A DNA stretch of 64,000 nt from Serratia marcescens subsp. marcescens ATCC 13880 (GTDB lineage: Bacteria > Pseudomonadota > Gammaproteobacteria > Enterobacterales > Enterobacteriaceae), in the NCBI RefSeq assembly GCF_017299535.1, contig NZ_CP071238.1, positions 930,001-994,000 on the forward strand, read 5' to 3'. Within the stretch, counting starts at the first letter, position 1, and every line of letters begins with the position of its first letter. The notes beneath the pieces were generated by a model. That model was not told where the DNA came from. It ran no database searches and saw nothing but the letters and a program-made list of their open reading frames with translations. This document shows positions 27,444 through 36,662 of this stretch, one piece after another. Made by a program: the position numbers and the translations under genes.

Positions 27444-30400
27444 ATGAAAAACAAACACACAGGCCATGCTGGCGTCTTTTCGCGCCGACTCAGGGCGCTG
27501 ACCTGGGTAAACATTGGCATACAAGCGTGCTTTCCGCTGGCGGTGGCGTTTACGCCAACAATCGCGGCGGCCGGCGGTTTCCTGCGGGATAATGGCAGTA
27601 AAACGGTGGCGAAGACCCAGATATATACCTTGGCGGCCGGAGAAACGACAGCCTCGGTGGCCCGAAAATTCGGTATCAGCATTGCAGAATTACGCAAGAT
27701 GAACCAGTTTCGTACGTTTGCGCATGGCTTTGACCATCTGCAACCGGGAGACGAACTGGATGTGCCGGCGGTGCGCGCAACGGGTGATGCGTCCGGCAAG
27801 AAAACGGCTGCGCCGCACGAGGATGCACAGGCGGTGAAGGTGGCCGGCATTGCCTCGCAGGCCGGCTCTTTCCTGGCCAATAACCCCAACGGGGAGGCGG
27901 CGGCGTCGATAGCACGCGGCATGGCGATGGGGGAAGCCACGAAGGAAGTGCAGGACTGGTTGGGCCAATTTGGCACGGCGCGTGTGCGATTGGACGCGGA
28001 CCAGCATTTCTCGCTGAAAAACTCCCAACTGGATCTGTTGGTTCCGGTGTTTGACCGGGACGATACCCTGGTCTTCACGCAGGGCAGTCTGCACCGTACG
28101 GATGACCGGACGCAAGCCAACCTGGGGGCTGGCGTGCGCTGGTTCAACGATGGCTGGATGCTGGGGGGGAACACTTTCCTGGATTACGACCTGTCACGCC
28201 AGCATACTCGCCTCGGGATAGGGGTAGAGTATTGGCGCGACTTCATGAAATTGGGTGCCAACAGCTATTTGCAACTGAGCAACTGGAAAGATTCTCCGGA
28301 CTTCAGTGATTATAAAGAGCGCCCTGCCAATGGGTGGGATATTCGCGCGCAAGGGTGGTTGCCGGCGTTGCCGCAACTGGGCGGCAAACTGACGTATGAG
28401 CAGTACTACGGTGATGAGGTCGGGCTGTTTGGTAAGGACCATCGCCAGAAGGATCCGCACGCGTTCACTGCGGGCATCGAGTATACGCCGGTGCCGCTGG
28501 TGACGTTACGTGCTGAGCAGCGGCAGGGGAAAGACGGCGAGAACGACACCCGTTTTGGCGTGGACTTCCGCTATCAATTGGGGGCACCTTGGCAACAACA
28601 GGTTGACCCAGGCGCGGTACAGGCGATGCGTAGCCTGGCGGGCAGCCGTCATGACCTGGTGGAGCGTAACAACAATATCGTCCTGGAGTACCGCAAGAAA
28701 GAGACCATCCGCTTGCATGCCGCGTCGCTGGTGACCGGGTATGCCGGGGAGAAAAAGTCCCTGGGCGTCTCCGTCAACAGTACCCATGGCCTGGACCGCA
28801 TTGACTGGTCGGCACCGGCGTTGCTGGCTGCGGGCGGGAAAATCGTCCAGGATGGTCCGCAGGCTTACAGCGTGGTGCTGCCAACCTACCAGTATGCCCC
28901 GGGCATCAACAATTACACCGTCAGCGGCGTGGCCGTGGACAAGAAGGGGAACCGGTCAAACACCAGTGAGACGCAGGTGAGTGTGCGCGCACCGGAAATT
29001 AATAAGGGGAACAGCACATTTACACCACTTGATAGCATGCTGGTCGCTGATGGCAAGAGCACTCAACATCTGACCTTGAGCGTCAGGGATGCGCAAGGCA
29101 ATGCGGTGGATGTGCCTGTCTCGGAAATCAGTATCGATACGGGGAATCTGAAGTCAGCATCCGTCTCTTCGCCGGTGAAAAAAGCGATCGGGGAGTTTGA
29201 GGTAACGGTGACGGCCGGGGTGGATGAAGAAATCGTCACCCTGACGCCAAGCGTAAGTGGCGTGAAGCTTGATACAGCGCGTGTGGCGATAAACAAGGCG
29301 TTTCCAAGCAGCGTCAACTCGACGTTTGCGGCATCGCCGAAGAGTATCGCGGCGGACAACACCGCGACCTCGACGCTGACGTTCACGGCGAAGGACGCGG
29401 ACGGCAACCTGATCACCACGCTGAACGCCGGTGACGTGAGCTTCGGTATCACGGCAGCGGGGGGCGACGCCAGCAAGGTGACGCTGGGTGCGGTGACCAA
29501 GGTGAGCGATGGCGTGTTCACGGCGACCCTGAAGGGGACGCTGGCGGACACCTACACCATCGTGCCGGCGGCGAACGGGACGCCGGTGAGCGGCCTGAGC
29601 GACACGGTGACGCTGACGGCGGGCACCACGCCGGATGCCGGCGAGGGCAACTCGACGTTTGCGGCATCGCCGAAGAGTATCGCGGCGGACAACACCGCGA
29701 CCTCGACGCTGACGTTCACGGCGAAGGACGCGAACGGCAACCTGATCACCACGCTGAACGCCGGTGACGTGAGCTTCGGTATCACGGCGGCGGGTGGCGA
29801 CACCAGCAAGGTGACGCTGGGTGCGGTGACCAAGGTGAGCGATGGCGTGTTCACGGCGACCCTGAAGGGGACGCTGGCGGACACCTACACCATCGTGCCG
29901 GCGGCGAACGGGACGCCGGTGAGCGGCCTGAGCGACACGGTGACGCTGACGGCGGGCACCACGCCGGATGCCGGCGAGGGCAACTCGACGTTTGCGGCAT
30001 CGCCGAAGAGTATCGTGGCGGACAACACCGCGACCTCGACGCTGACGTTCACGGCGAAGGACGCGAACGGCAACCTGATCACCACGCTGAACGCCGGTGA
30101 CGTGAGCTTCGGTATCACGGCGGCGGGTGGCGACACCAGCAAGGTGACGCTGGGTACGGTGACCAAGGTGAGCGATGGCGTGTTCACGGCGACCCTGAAG
30201 GGGACGCTGGCGGACACCTACACCATCGTGCCGGCGGCGAACGGGACGCCGGTGAGCGGCCTGAGCGACACGGTGACGCTGACGGCGGGCACCACGCCGG
30301 ATGCCGGCGAGGGCAACTCGACGTTTGCGGCATCGCCGAAGAGTATCGCGGCGGACAACACCGCGACCTCGACGCTGACGTTCACGGCGAAGGACGCGAA

Positions 30401-33400
30401 CGGCAACCTGATCACCACGCTGAACGCCGGTGACGTGAGCTTCGGTATCACGGCGGCGGGCGGCGACACCAGCAAGGTGACGCTGGGTGCGGTGACGAAG
30501 GTGAGCGATGGCGTGTTCACGGCGACCCTGAAGGGGACGCTGGCGGACACCTACACCATCGTGCCGGCGGCGAACGGGACGCCGGTGAGCGGCCTGAGCG
30601 ACACGGTGACGCTGACGGCGGGCACCACGCCGGATGCCGGCGAGGGCAACTCGACGTTTGCGGCATCGCCGAAGAGTATCGCGGCGGATGACACCGCGAC
30701 CTCGACGCTGACGTTCACGGCGAAGGACGCGAACGGCAACCTGATCACCACGCTGAACGCCGGTGACGTGAGCTTCGGTATCACGGCGGCGGGTGGCGAC
30801 ACCAGCAAGGTGACGCTGGGTACGGTGACCAAGGTGAGCGATGGCGTGTTCACGGCGACCCTGAAGGGGACGCTGGCGGACACCTACACCATCGTGCCGG
30901 CGGCGAACGGGACGCCGGTGAGCGGCCTGAGCGACACGGTGACGCTGACGGCGGGCACCACGCCGGATGCCGGCGAGGGCAACTCGACGTTTGCGGCATC
31001 GCCGAAGAGTATCGCGGCGGACAACACCGCGACCTCGACGCTGACGTTCACGGCGAAGGACGCGAACGGCAACCTGATCACCACGCTGAACGCCGGTGAC
31101 GTGAGCTTCGGTATCACGGCGGCGGGTGGCGACACCAGCAAGGTGACGCTGGGTGCGGTGACGAAGGTGAGCGATGGCGTGTTCACGGCGACCCTGAAGG
31201 GGACGCTGGCGGACACCTACACCATCGTGCCGGCGGCGAACGGGACGCCGGTGAGCGGCCTGAGCGACACGGTGACGCTGACGGCGGGCACCACGCCGGA
31301 TGCCGGCGAGGGCAACTCGACGTTTGCGGCATCGCCGAAGAGTATCGTGGCGGACAACACCGCGACCTCGACGCTGACGTTCACGGCGAAGGACGCGAAC
31401 GGCAACCTGATCACCACGCTGAACGCCGGTGACGTGAGCTTCGGTATCACGGCGGCGGGTGGCGACACCAGCAAGGTGACGCTGGGTACGGTGACCAAGG
31501 TGAGCGATGGCGTGTTCACGGCGACCCTGAAGGGGACGCTGGCGGACACCTACACCATCGTGCCGGCGGCGAACGGGACGCCGGTGAGCGGCCTGAGCGA
31601 CACGGTGACGCTGACGGCGGGCACCACGCCGGATGCCGGCGAGGGCAACTCGACGTTTGCGGCATCGCCGAAGAGTATCGTGGCGGATGACACCGCGACC
31701 TCGACGCTGACGTTCACTGCGAAGGACGCGAACGGCAACCTGATCACCACGCTGAACGCCGGTGACGTGAGCTTCGGTATCACGGCGGCGGGTGGCGACA
31801 CCAGCAAGGTGACGCTGGGTGCGGTGACGAAGGTGAGCGATGGCGTGTTCACGGCGACCCTGAAGGGGACGCTGGCGGACACCTACACCATCGTGCCGGC
31901 GGCGAACGGGACGCCGGTGAGCGGCCTGAGCGACACGGTGACGCTGACGGCGGGCACCACGCCGGATGCCGGCGAGGGCAACTCGACGTTTGCGGCATCG
32001 CCGAAGAGTATCGCGGCGGACAACACCGCGACCTCGACGCTGACGTTCACGGCGAAGGACGCGAACGGCAACCTGATCACCACGCTGAACGCCGGTGACG
32101 TGAGCTTCGGTATCACGGCGGCGGGTGGCGACACCAGCGAGGTGACGCTGGGTACGGTGACCAAGGTGAGCGATGGCGTGTTCACGGCGACCCTGCAGGG
32201 GACGCTGGCGGACACCTACACCATCGTGCCGGCGGCGAACGGGACGCCGGTGAGCGGCCTGAGCGACACGGTGACGCTGACGGCGGGCACCACGCCGGAT
32301 GCCGGCGAGGGCAACTCGACGTTTGCGGCATCGCCGAAGAGTATCGCGGCGGACAACACCGCGACCTCGACGCTGACGTTCACGGCGAAGGACGCGAACG
32401 GCAACCTGATCACCACGCTGAACGCCGGTGACGTGAGCTTCGGTATCACGGCGGCGGGTGGCGACACCAGCAAGGTGACGCTGGGTGCGGTGACCAAGGT
32501 GAGCGATGGCGTGTTCACGGCGACCCTGAAGGGGACGCTGGCGGACACCTACACCATCGTGCCGGCGGCGAACGGGACGCCGGTGAGCGGCCTGAGCGAC
32601 ACGGTGACGCTGACGGCGGGCACCACGCCGGATGCCGGCGAGGGCAACTCGACGTTTGCGGCATCGCCGAAGAGTATCGCGGCGGATGACACCGCGACCT
32701 CGACGCTGACGTTCACGGCGAAGGACGCGAACGGCAACCTGATCACCACGCTGAACGCCGGTGACGTGAGCTTCGGTATCACGGCGGCGGGTGGCGACAC
32801 CAGCAAGGTGACGCTGGGTGCGGTGACCAAGGTGAGCGATGGCGTGTTCACGGCGACCCTGAAGGGGACGCTGGCGGACACCTACACCATCGTGCCGGCG
32901 GCGAACGGGACGCCGGTGAGCGGCCTGAGCGACACGGTGACGCTGACGGCGGGCACCACGCCGGATGCCGGCGAGGGCAACTCGACGTTTGCGGCATCGC
33001 CGAAGAGTATCGCGGCGGACAACACCGCGACCTCGACGCTGACGTTCACGGCGAAGGACGCGAACGGCAACCTGATCACCACGCTGAACGCCGGTGACGT
33101 GAGCTTCGGTATCACGGCGGCGGGCGGCGACACCAGCAAGGTGACGCTGGGTGCGGTGACGAAGGTGAGCGATGGCGTGTTCACGGCGACCCTGAAGGGG
33201 ACGCTGGCGGACACCTACACCATCGTGCCGGCGGCGAACGGGACGCCGGTGAGCGGCCTGAGCGACACGGTGACGCTGACGGCGGGCACCACGCCGGATG
33301 CCGGCGAGGGCAACTCGACGTTTGCGGCATCGCCGAAGAGTATCGCGGCGGATGACACCGCGACCTCGACGCTGACGTTCACGGCGAAGGACGCGAACGG

Positions 33401-35891
33401 CAACCTGATCACCACGCTGAACGCCGGTGACGTGAGCTTCGGTATCACGGCGGCGGGTGGCGACACCAGCAAGGTGACGCTGGGTACGGTGACCAAGGTG
33501 AGCGATGGCGTGTTCACGGCGACCCTGAAGGGGACGCTGGCGGACACCTACACCATCGTGCCGGCGGCGAACGGGACGCCGGTGAGCGGCCTGAGCGACA
33601 CGGTGACGCTGACGGCGGGCACCACGCCGGATGCCGGCGAGGGCAACTCGACGTTTGCGGCATCGCCGAAGAGTATCGCGGCGGATGACACCGCGACCTC
33701 GACGCTGACGTTCACGGCGAAGGACGCGAACGGCAACCTGATCACCACGCTGAACGCCGGTGACGTGAGCTTCGGTATCACGGCGGCGGGTGGCGACACC
33801 AGCAAGGTGACGCTGGGTACGGTGACCAAGGTGAGCGATGGCGTGTTCACGGCGACCCTGAAGGGGACGCTGGCGGACACCTACACCATCGTGCCGGCGG
33901 CGAACGGGACGCCGGTGAGCGGCCTGAGCGACACGGTGACGCTGACGGCGGGCACCACGCCGGATGCCGGCGAGGGCAACTCGACGTTTGCGGCATCGCC
34001 GAAGAGTATCGCGGCGGACAACACCGCGACCTCGACGCTGACGTTCACGGCGAAGGACGCGAACGGCAACCTGATCACCACGCTGAACGCCGGTGACGTG
34101 AGCTTCGGTATCACGGCGGCGGGTGGCGACACCAGCAAGGTGACGCTGGGTGCGGTGACGAAGGTGAGCGATGGCGTGTTCACGGCGACCCTGAAGGGGA
34201 CGCTGGCGGACACCTACACCATCGTGCCGGCGGCGAACGGGACGCCGGTGAGCGGCCTGAGCGACACGGTGACGCTGACGGCGGGCACCACGCCGGATGC
34301 CGGCGAGGGCAACTCGACGTTTGCGGCATCGCCGAAGAGTATCGTGGCGGACAACACCGCGACCTCGACGCTGACGTTCACGGCGAAGGACGCGAACGGC
34401 AACCTGATCACCACGCTGAACGCCGGTGACGTGAGCTTCGGTATCACGGCGGCGGGTGGCGACACCAGCAAGGTGACGCTGGGTACGGTGACCAAGGTGA
34501 GCGATGGCGTGTTCACGGCGACCCTGAAGGGGACGCTGGCGGACACCTACACCATCGTGCCGGCGGCGAACGGGACGCCGGTGAGCGGCCTGAGCGACAC
34601 GGTGACGCTGACGGCGGGCACCACGCCGGATGCCGGCGAGGGCAACTCGACGTTTGCGGCATCGCCGAAGAGTATCGTGGCGGATGACACCGCGACCTCG
34701 ACGCTGACGTTCACTGCGAAGGACGCGAACGGCAACCTGATCACCACGCTGAACGCCGGTGACGTGAGCTTCGGTATCACGGCGGCGGGTGGCGACACCA
34801 GCAAGGTGACGCTGGGTGCGGTGACGAAGGTGAGCGATGGCGTGTTCACGGCGACCCTGAAGGGGACGCTGGCGGACACCTACACCATCGTGCCGGCGGC
34901 GAACGGGACGCCGGTGAGCGGCCTGAGCGACACGGTGACGCTGACGGCGGGCACCACGCCGGATGCCGGCGAGGGCAACTCGACGTTTGCGGCATCGCCG
35001 AAGAGTATCGTGGCGGATGACACCGCGACCTCGACGCTGACGTTCACTGCGAAGGACGCGAACGGCAACCTGATCACCACGCTGAACGCCGGTGACGTGA
35101 GCTTCGGTATCACGGCGGCGGGTGGCGACACCAGCAAGGTGACGCTGGGTGCGGTGACGAAGGTGAGCGATGGCGTGTTCACGGCGACCCTGAAGGGGAC
35201 GCTGGCGGACACCTACACCATCGTGCCGGCGGCGAACGGGACGCCGGTGAGCGGCCTGAGCGACACGGTGACGCTGACGGTCGCTACGGCGGTGCAGGAC
35301 ATCCTGGTGAATGGTTACACGTACGCTGTGGACGCGGGTTTCCCGAAAACCGGGTTTGCGGGGGCGAAGTTCACCGTACAATTGAATGGCGGTGAGCCGA
35401 CGGACTACACCTGGACGTCGAGTGCGTCCTGGGCGTCGGTTTCCGCAGGCGGGGAAGTGACCTTCACAGGCAAGGGTGACAGCACGCCGGTCACCGTCAC
35501 AGCCACGTCAAAACTCGACCCGACCAAGGCATTTGAATATACCTTCACGCTGAACGACTGGTACATCAATAACGGGTCAACGACCATGACATGGTCTGCG
35601 GCCAACACGTACTGCACGAATCAGGGCGCGTCTCTGGCGACCCGTCTGCAACTGGGCGGCCCACAACTGACCACTGGTCAGTACAACGTTCGCGGTACGG
35701 TTGGTTCGCTGTGGAGTGAGTGGGGGGATGTGAGTACGTACACCGGCTCGGGCTTCCCGAGTGGCGGCCTCACCTGGACGTCCGAGGTCGGCAGCAGTGG
35801 TCACCACTACTACGTCGACTTGACCACGGGCAACGTCAGCGACTTCTACGACAGCAGCAGCCTCTACGTTGCGTGTCGGCAGGGTCTTTAA
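27444..35891 (+). CDS. Giant inverse autotransporter adhesin (intimin/invasin type), target of the DGR
   Basis: 2815 residues. Order: extended signal peptide (1-43, cleavage near AAAGG); LysM domain (~59-108, QIYTLAAGETTASVARKFG); intimin/invasin beta-barrel (~130-420, GMAMGEATKEVQDWLGQFG, ANLGAGVRWF, NTFLDYDLSRQHTRLGIG), which inserts in the outer membrane; two Ig-like domains (~420-624); 18 near-identical 111-residue bacterial Ig repeats (625-2612); a linker Ig-like domain; and a C-terminal C-type-lectin-like tip with Cys in NTYC and VACR. The last 47 codons before LEU-stop form the variable repeat. The passenger would hold the diversified tip far from the cell. The ATG at 27444 precedes the signal peptide; upstream codons are not signal-like. 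The ligand is unknown. Confidence 0.93.
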   Translation: MKNKHTGHAGVFSRRLRALTWVNIGIQACFPLAVAFTPTIAAAGGFLRDNGSKTVAKTQIYTLAAGETTASVARKFGISIAELRKMNQFRTFAHGFDHLQPGDELDVPAVRATGDASGKKTAAPHEDAQAVKVAGIASQAGSFLANNPNGEAAASIARGMAMGEATKEVQDWLGQFGTARVRLDADQHFSLKNSQLDLLVPVFDRDDTLVFTQGSLHRTDDRTQANLGAGVRWFNDGWMLGGNTFLDYDLSRQHTRLGIGVEYWRDFMKLGANSYLQLSNWKDSPDFSDYKERPANGWDIRAQGWLPALPQLGGKLTYEQYYGDEVGLFGKDHRQKDPHAFTAGIEYTPVPLVTLRAEQRQGKDGENDTRFGVDFRYQLGAPWQQQVDPGAVQAMRSLAGSRHDLVERNNNIVLEYRKKETIRLHAASLVTGYAGEKKSLGVSVNSTHGLDRIDWSAPALLAAGGKIVQDGPQAYSVVLPTYQYAPGINNYTVSGVAVDKKGNRSNTSETQVSVRAPEINKGNSTFTPLDSMLVADGKSTQHLTLSVRDAQGNAVDVPVSEISIDTGNLKSASVSSPVKKAIGEFEVTVTAGVDEEIVTLTPSVSGVKLDTARVAINKAFPSSVNSTFAASPKSIAADNTATSTLTFTAKDADGNLITTLNAGDVSFGITAAGGDASKVTLGAVTKVSDGVFTATLKGTLADTYTIVPAANGTPVSGLSDTVTLTAGTTPDAGEGNSTFAASPKSIAADNTATSTLTFTAKDANGNLITTLNAGDVSFGITAAGGDTSKVTLGAVTKVSDGVFTATLKGTLADTYTIVPAANGTPVSGLSDTVTLTAGTTPDAGEGNSTFAASPKSIVADNTATSTLTFTAKDANGNLITTLNAGDVSFGITAAGGDTSKVTLGTVTKVSDGVFTATLKGTLADTYTIVPAANGTPVSGLSDTVTLTAGTTPDAGEGNSTFAASPKSIAADNTATSTLTFTAKDANGNLITTLNAGDVSFGITAAGGDTSKVTLGAVTKVSDGVFTATLKGTLADTYTIVPAANGTPVSGLSDTVTLTAGTTPDAGEGNSTFAASPKSIAADDTATSTLTFTAKDANGNLITTLNAGDVSFGITAAGGDTSKVTLGTVTKVSDGVFTATLKGTLADTYTIVPAANGTPVSGLSDTVTLTAGTTPDAGEGNSTFAASPKSIAADNTATSTLTFTAKDANGNLITTLNAGDVSFGITAAGGDTSKVTLGAVTKVSDGVFTATLKGTLADTYTIVPAANGTPVSGLSDTVTLTAGTTPDAGEGNSTFAASPKSIVADNTATSTLTFTAKDANGNLITTLNAGDVSFGITAAGGDTSKVTLGTVTKVSDGVFTATLKGTLADTYTIVPAANGTPVSGLSDTVTLTAGTTPDAGEGNSTFAASPKSIVADDTATSTLTFTAKDANGNLITTLNAGDVSFGITAAGGDTSKVTLGAVTKVSDGVFTATLKGTLADTYTIVPAANGTPVSGLSDTVTLTAGTTPDAGEGNSTFAASPKSIAADNTATSTLTFTAKDANGNLITTLNAGDVSFGITAAGGDTSEVTLGTVTKVSDGVFTATLQGTLADTYTIVPAANGTPVSGLSDTVTLTAGTTPDAGEGNSTFAASPKSIAADNTATSTLTFTAKDANGNLITTLNAGDVSFGITAAGGDTSKVTLGAVTKVSDGVFTATLKGTLADTYTIVPAANGTPVSGLSDTVTLTAGTTPDAGEGNSTFAASPKSIAADDTATSTLTFTAKDANGNLITTLNAGDVSFGITAAGGDTSKVTLGAVTKVSDGVFTATLKGTLADTYTIVPAANGTPVSGLSDTVTLTAGTTPDAGEGNSTFAASPKSIAADNTATSTLTFTAKDANGNLITTLNAGDVSFGITAAGGDTSKVTLGAVTKVSDGVFTATLKGTLADTYTIVPAANGTPVSGLSDTVTLTAGTTPDAGEGNSTFAASPKSIAADDTATSTLTFTAKDANGNLITTLNAGDVSFGITAAGGDTSKVTLGTVTKVSDGVFTATLKGTLADTYTIVPAANGTPVSGLSDTVTLTAGTTPDAGEGNSTFAASPKSIAADDTATSTLTFTAKDANGNLITTLNAGDVSFGITAAGGDTSKVTLGTVTKVSDGVFTATLKGTLADTYTIVPAANGTPVSGLSDTVTLTAGTTPDAGEGNSTFAASPKSIAADNTATSTLTFTAKDANGNLITTLNAGDVSFGITAAGGDTSKVTLGAVTKVSDGVFTATLKGTLADTYTIVPAANGTPVSGLSDTVTLTAGTTPDAGEGNSTFAASPKSIVADNTATSTLTFTAKDANGNLITTLNAGDVSFGITAAGGDTSKVTLGTVTKVSDGVFTATLKGTLADTYTIVPAANGTPVSGLSDTVTLTAGTTPDAGEGNSTFAASPKSIVADDTATSTLTFTAKDANGNLITTLNAGDVSFGITAAGGDTSKVTLGAVTKVSDGVFTATLKGTLADTYTIVPAANGTPVSGLSDTVTLTAGTTPDAGEGNSTFAASPKSIVADDTATSTLTFTAKDANGNLITTLNAGDVSFGITAAGGDTSKVTLGAVTKVSDGVFTATLKGTLADTYTIVPAANGTPVSGLSDTVTLTVATAVQDILVNGYTYAVDAGFPKTGFAGAKFTVQLNGGEPTDYTWTSSASWASVSAGGEVTFTGKGDSTPVTVTATSKLDPTKAFEYTFTLNDWYINNGSTTMTWSAANTYCTNQGASLATRLQLGGPQLTTGQYNVRGTVGSLWSEWGDVSTYTGSGFPSGGLTWTSEVGSSGHHYYVDLTTGNVSDFYDSSSLYVACRQGL
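29316..35279 (+). repeat. 18 tandem 333-bp repeats encoding Ig-like domains
   Basis: Units start at 29316 and every 333 bp thereafter up to 34977; the last one is about 30 bp short of a full unit. Units are almost identical at DNA level, differing at a few sites: IAAD/IVAD, N/D after it, GAV/GTV, and silent changes. Unit 1 is the most divergent (KDADGN, DASK); unit 9 has private SEV and LQG changes. Combinations recur in blocks: units 4-8 correspond to units 12,13,15,16,17, with shared silent marks (units 4 and 12; units 8, 17 and 18). Confidence 0.96.
35744..35885 (+). repeat. DGR variable repeat (VR) in the adhesin tip
   Basis: 142 bp encoding adhesin residues 2768-2814, ending one codon before the stop. 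Gap-free alignment to the TR (offset 919 bp) gives 18 differences, each at a TR adenine: 9 to G, 6 to T, 3 to C. Thirteen codons differ, of which 12 are AAC in the TR. The final 20 bp before divergence are identical, as expected for the initiation of mutagenic homing. Confidence 0.96.
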
Positions 35892-35933
35892 CCTTTAGCG
35901 TTTAGATTTTAACCTTGGTTTTTATTGTTCCTT

Positions 35934-35957
35934 GACCGGCACCTTTGGGTGCCGGTC
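35934..35957. promoter_or_regulatory. Hairpin/cruciform 48 bp after the VR
   Basis: A perfect 10-bp inverted repeat GACCGGCACC / GGTGCCGGTC with a TTTG loop. There is no T-run after it on either strand, so it does not look like an ordinary terminator. In Bordetella phage BPP-1 a hairpin with a stem of this size just downstream of the VR enhances retrohoming. The position here is somewhat further away. Alternatively it may be a weak terminator for the adhesin. Confidence 0.55.
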
Positions 35958-35975
35958 CGAAATAAAGGAGACGGC

Positions 35976-36449
35976 ATGAATATTGAAGAAAAATTAGGCT
36001 TAAGTGCAAGAAAGGGGAAAATAACCCTATTGAGGGAGGGATTGTTCTTGCGGTGTTATGAGGAGTCTCTTTATGCAGTGATTAATGGTCCATACCCCAC
36101 GTTAAGCGTGATAAGTCGAGCATTCAAAAATCTCAATGGTCGTCGTGTATTATACGGCGGATTTCCGGAGCCTCAACTTCGCAAAATCCTTCCTGACGCC
36201 ATTGAAATGGAGTGGGGATATGAATGCGGCTGTCATGATATAGACACCGAGAAATATCGTGCCTGGTGGGACAATATTGTACATCACATGGACATGGCAA
36301 ATAATGAGAAGGTGCAGGAGCAAAACGGTGTACAGATTTTATTGGATGGTGAGTGCTGTCGATTTTTGGCATCATGGCAACCAGAGGCCTTTCCGTCTGC
36401 TGTTGATGCGGGATTTATTGCCGCCGTAAAGAAAAAAGCGGGGGTGTAG
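35976..36449 (+). CDS. Small protein resembling the MutS mismatch-recognition domain; candidate DGR accessory (MSL type)
   Basis: 157 residues between VR and TR. The pattern KITLLREGLFLRCYEES ... RRVLYGGFPEPQLRKILPD follows MutS domain I (YRMGDFYELFYDDA ... MAGIPYHAVENYL) in order and spacing, though identity is low. MutS-like (MSL) accessory genes have been described in some DGRs in place of Avd. No ATPase or other MutS domain follows. The ATG at 35976 has AAAGGAGA upstream; the longer frame from 35925 would read through the hairpin. The resemblance is by eye and should be treated as moderate. Confidence 0.6.
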   Translation: MNIEEKLGLSARKGKITLLREGLFLRCYEESLYAVINGPYPTLSVISRAFKNLNGRRVLYGGFPEPQLRKILPDAIEMEWGYECGCHDIDTEKYRAWWDNIVHHMDMANNEKVQEQNGVQILLDGECCRFLASWQPEAFPSAVDAGFIAAVKKKAGV

Positions 36450-36537
36450 TCATTACAATGACTCGTTGCAAAAGGCGGGATTGAGCAGTGGTGCAGGCGG
36501 TGCGTAAGGACTGTATCGCCAAGGCGTAACAGGAATA

Positions 36538-36546
36538 TGCTATAAA
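36538..36546 (+). promoter_or_regulatory. Candidate extended -10 promoter for the TR RNA
   Basis: TGCTATAAA fits an extended -10 element (TGN-TATAAA) about 120 bp upstream of the TR, on the strand that would yield TR RNA with the mutable adenines. No good -35 is seen, as is common for extended -10 promoters. The stretch 36450-36662 otherwise contains no gene. Confidence 0.4.
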
Positions 36547-36662
36547 AGAAGACCGACCCACCCCACGACCTCCCTATTGGCGAGGGCGTTATAAAGGGGC
36601 AAACTTCGAAAGAGGGTAAGCTGAAATAAAGAGGGAGGGTAAGTGAGCGCCGGGTGTGAGTT

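Noticed and set aside
29316..35279. Tandem repeats as a CRISPR array
   Set aside because: Units are 333 bp, contiguous without spacers and in frame within one protein.
29154..35381. A reverse-strand open frame of about 2075 codons and a series of 110-codon frames across the adhesin repeats
   Set aside because: These are antisense shadows produced by the 333-bp periodicity and high GC; composition (Arg/His-rich) is not protein-like and they track the repeat units exactly.
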